From Novimethylophilus kurashikiensis (GTDB taxonomy: Bacteria > Pseudomonadota > Gammaproteobacteria > Burkholderiales > Methylophilaceae): a stretch of 64,000 nucleotides of DNA. The position numbers and the translations under genes are program-made. Every line of letters starts with the position of its first letter. The stretch's first letter is position 1. The stretch is taken from NCBI RefSeq assembly GCF_003112435.1, contig NZ_BDOQ01000003.1, positions 310,001 to 374,000 on the forward strand, written 5' to 3'. Under the pieces are notes generated by a model. That model was not told the DNA's origin. It worked only from the letters and a program-made list of their open reading frames with translations, and ran no database searches. Below, piece by piece: positions 63,867 to 64,000 of this stretch.

Positions 63867-64000
63867 TTATAAGTGTTGGCCATGCCGTTCGCCCAGCAAC
63901 CGCAAAGCCTCGACATTGGTCCATGAAAAAACACGGACGGCGGCTTCCCGCCAATCCACCCATTCATACCGCAAGTGCTCGTCCGGTGCTAATGTGACCG
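63867..64000 (-). CDS. nudB: Dihydroneopterin triphosphate diphosphatase (NudB), C-terminal fragment
   Basis: Only the last 44 residues are inside the window (VTLAPDEHLRYEWVDWREAA to GQHL, stop TAA at 63867). The EHLRYEWVDWREAA segment and the C-terminal helix resemble NudB, a Nudix enzyme of folate synthesis. The Nudix box lies beyond the right edge, so the call rests on a short match and the common location beside folate and NAD genes. Confidence 0.6.
   Translation of the reverse strand, partial: VTLAPDEHLRYEWVDWREAAVRVFSWTNVEALRLLGERHGQHL

Noticed and set aside
1..64000. CRISPR arrays, IS elements and rRNA genes
   Set aside because: I saw no regularly spaced repeats, transposase motifs or rRNA sequence by reading through the window; a computed repeat search could still find weak cases.

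Overview
The window (64 kb) looks like the chromosome of a methylotrophic betaproteobacterium, most likely family Methylophilaceae. This rests on a complete N-methylglutamate (NMG) pathway for methylamine use, a fructokinase / sucrose-phosphate synthase / amylosucrase cluster of the kind known from methylotrophs, and ordinary proteobacterial housekeeping genes in a GC-rich background. The genus is inferred only.

Layout. (1) 1-9232, minus: one tightly packed operon mgdABCD-gmaS-mgsABC (the last gene runs off the left edge), with a strong sigma70-like promoter at 9308-9336 and a divergent XRE-cupin regulator at 9445-10101. (2) 10285-25307: housekeeping genes: a secreted PLD-type nuclease, ribH-nusB, fur, an OsmC protein, ubiD, a 38-residue DUF3149 membrane protein, an FKBP isomerase, fabA-fabB, xerD, ogt, the ribosomal operon rpsP-rimM-trmD-rplS, rpsO-pnp, dksA, a CbbY-like phosphatase and folD. 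(3) 25390-25659: tRNA-Pro, tRNA-Arg and tRNA-His, followed by an HDOD protein and an acyltransferase. (4) 28352-37742: carbohydrate storage and osmolyte region. A family-4 glycosyltransferase and a glycogen-debranching-type glucosidase lie on minus; fructokinase, SPS-SPP, amylosucrase and an MscS channel lie on plus. (5) 37751-42553: MarR-controlled tripartite drug efflux operon. (6) 42664-46222: SRPBCC protein, topoisomerase IB, a small Rho-N-like protein and a GAF/HD-GYP protein.

(7) About 46446-60717: a 14.3 kb integrated element in the 3' end of tRNA-Thr(CGT). It has a tyrosine integrase next to the tRNA, att direct repeats at both ends, GTATAC repeats inside both ends, a four-gene transfer-like operon (two of its genes very small), a roughly 500-base GC-rich hairpin-dense non-coding segment, an AlpA regulator with a DUF3987 replication-type protein, and an AT-rich minus-strand cargo. 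The cargo is dGTPase-like HD protein, polymerase-beta-fold nucleotidyltransferase, D12-class adenine methylase, HerA-type ATPase and NurA-type nuclease. Gene overlaps couple dGTPase with nucleotidyltransferase, and HerA with NurA. I read this as a probable anti-phage module: methylase for self-marking, HerA-NurA for DNA destruction, dGTPase for nucleotide depletion. It is the best candidate here for an undescribed system; the function is inference. (8) 60718-64000: tRNA-Thr, clsB, an endonuclease/exonuclease/phosphatase protein, nadA and a partial nudB.
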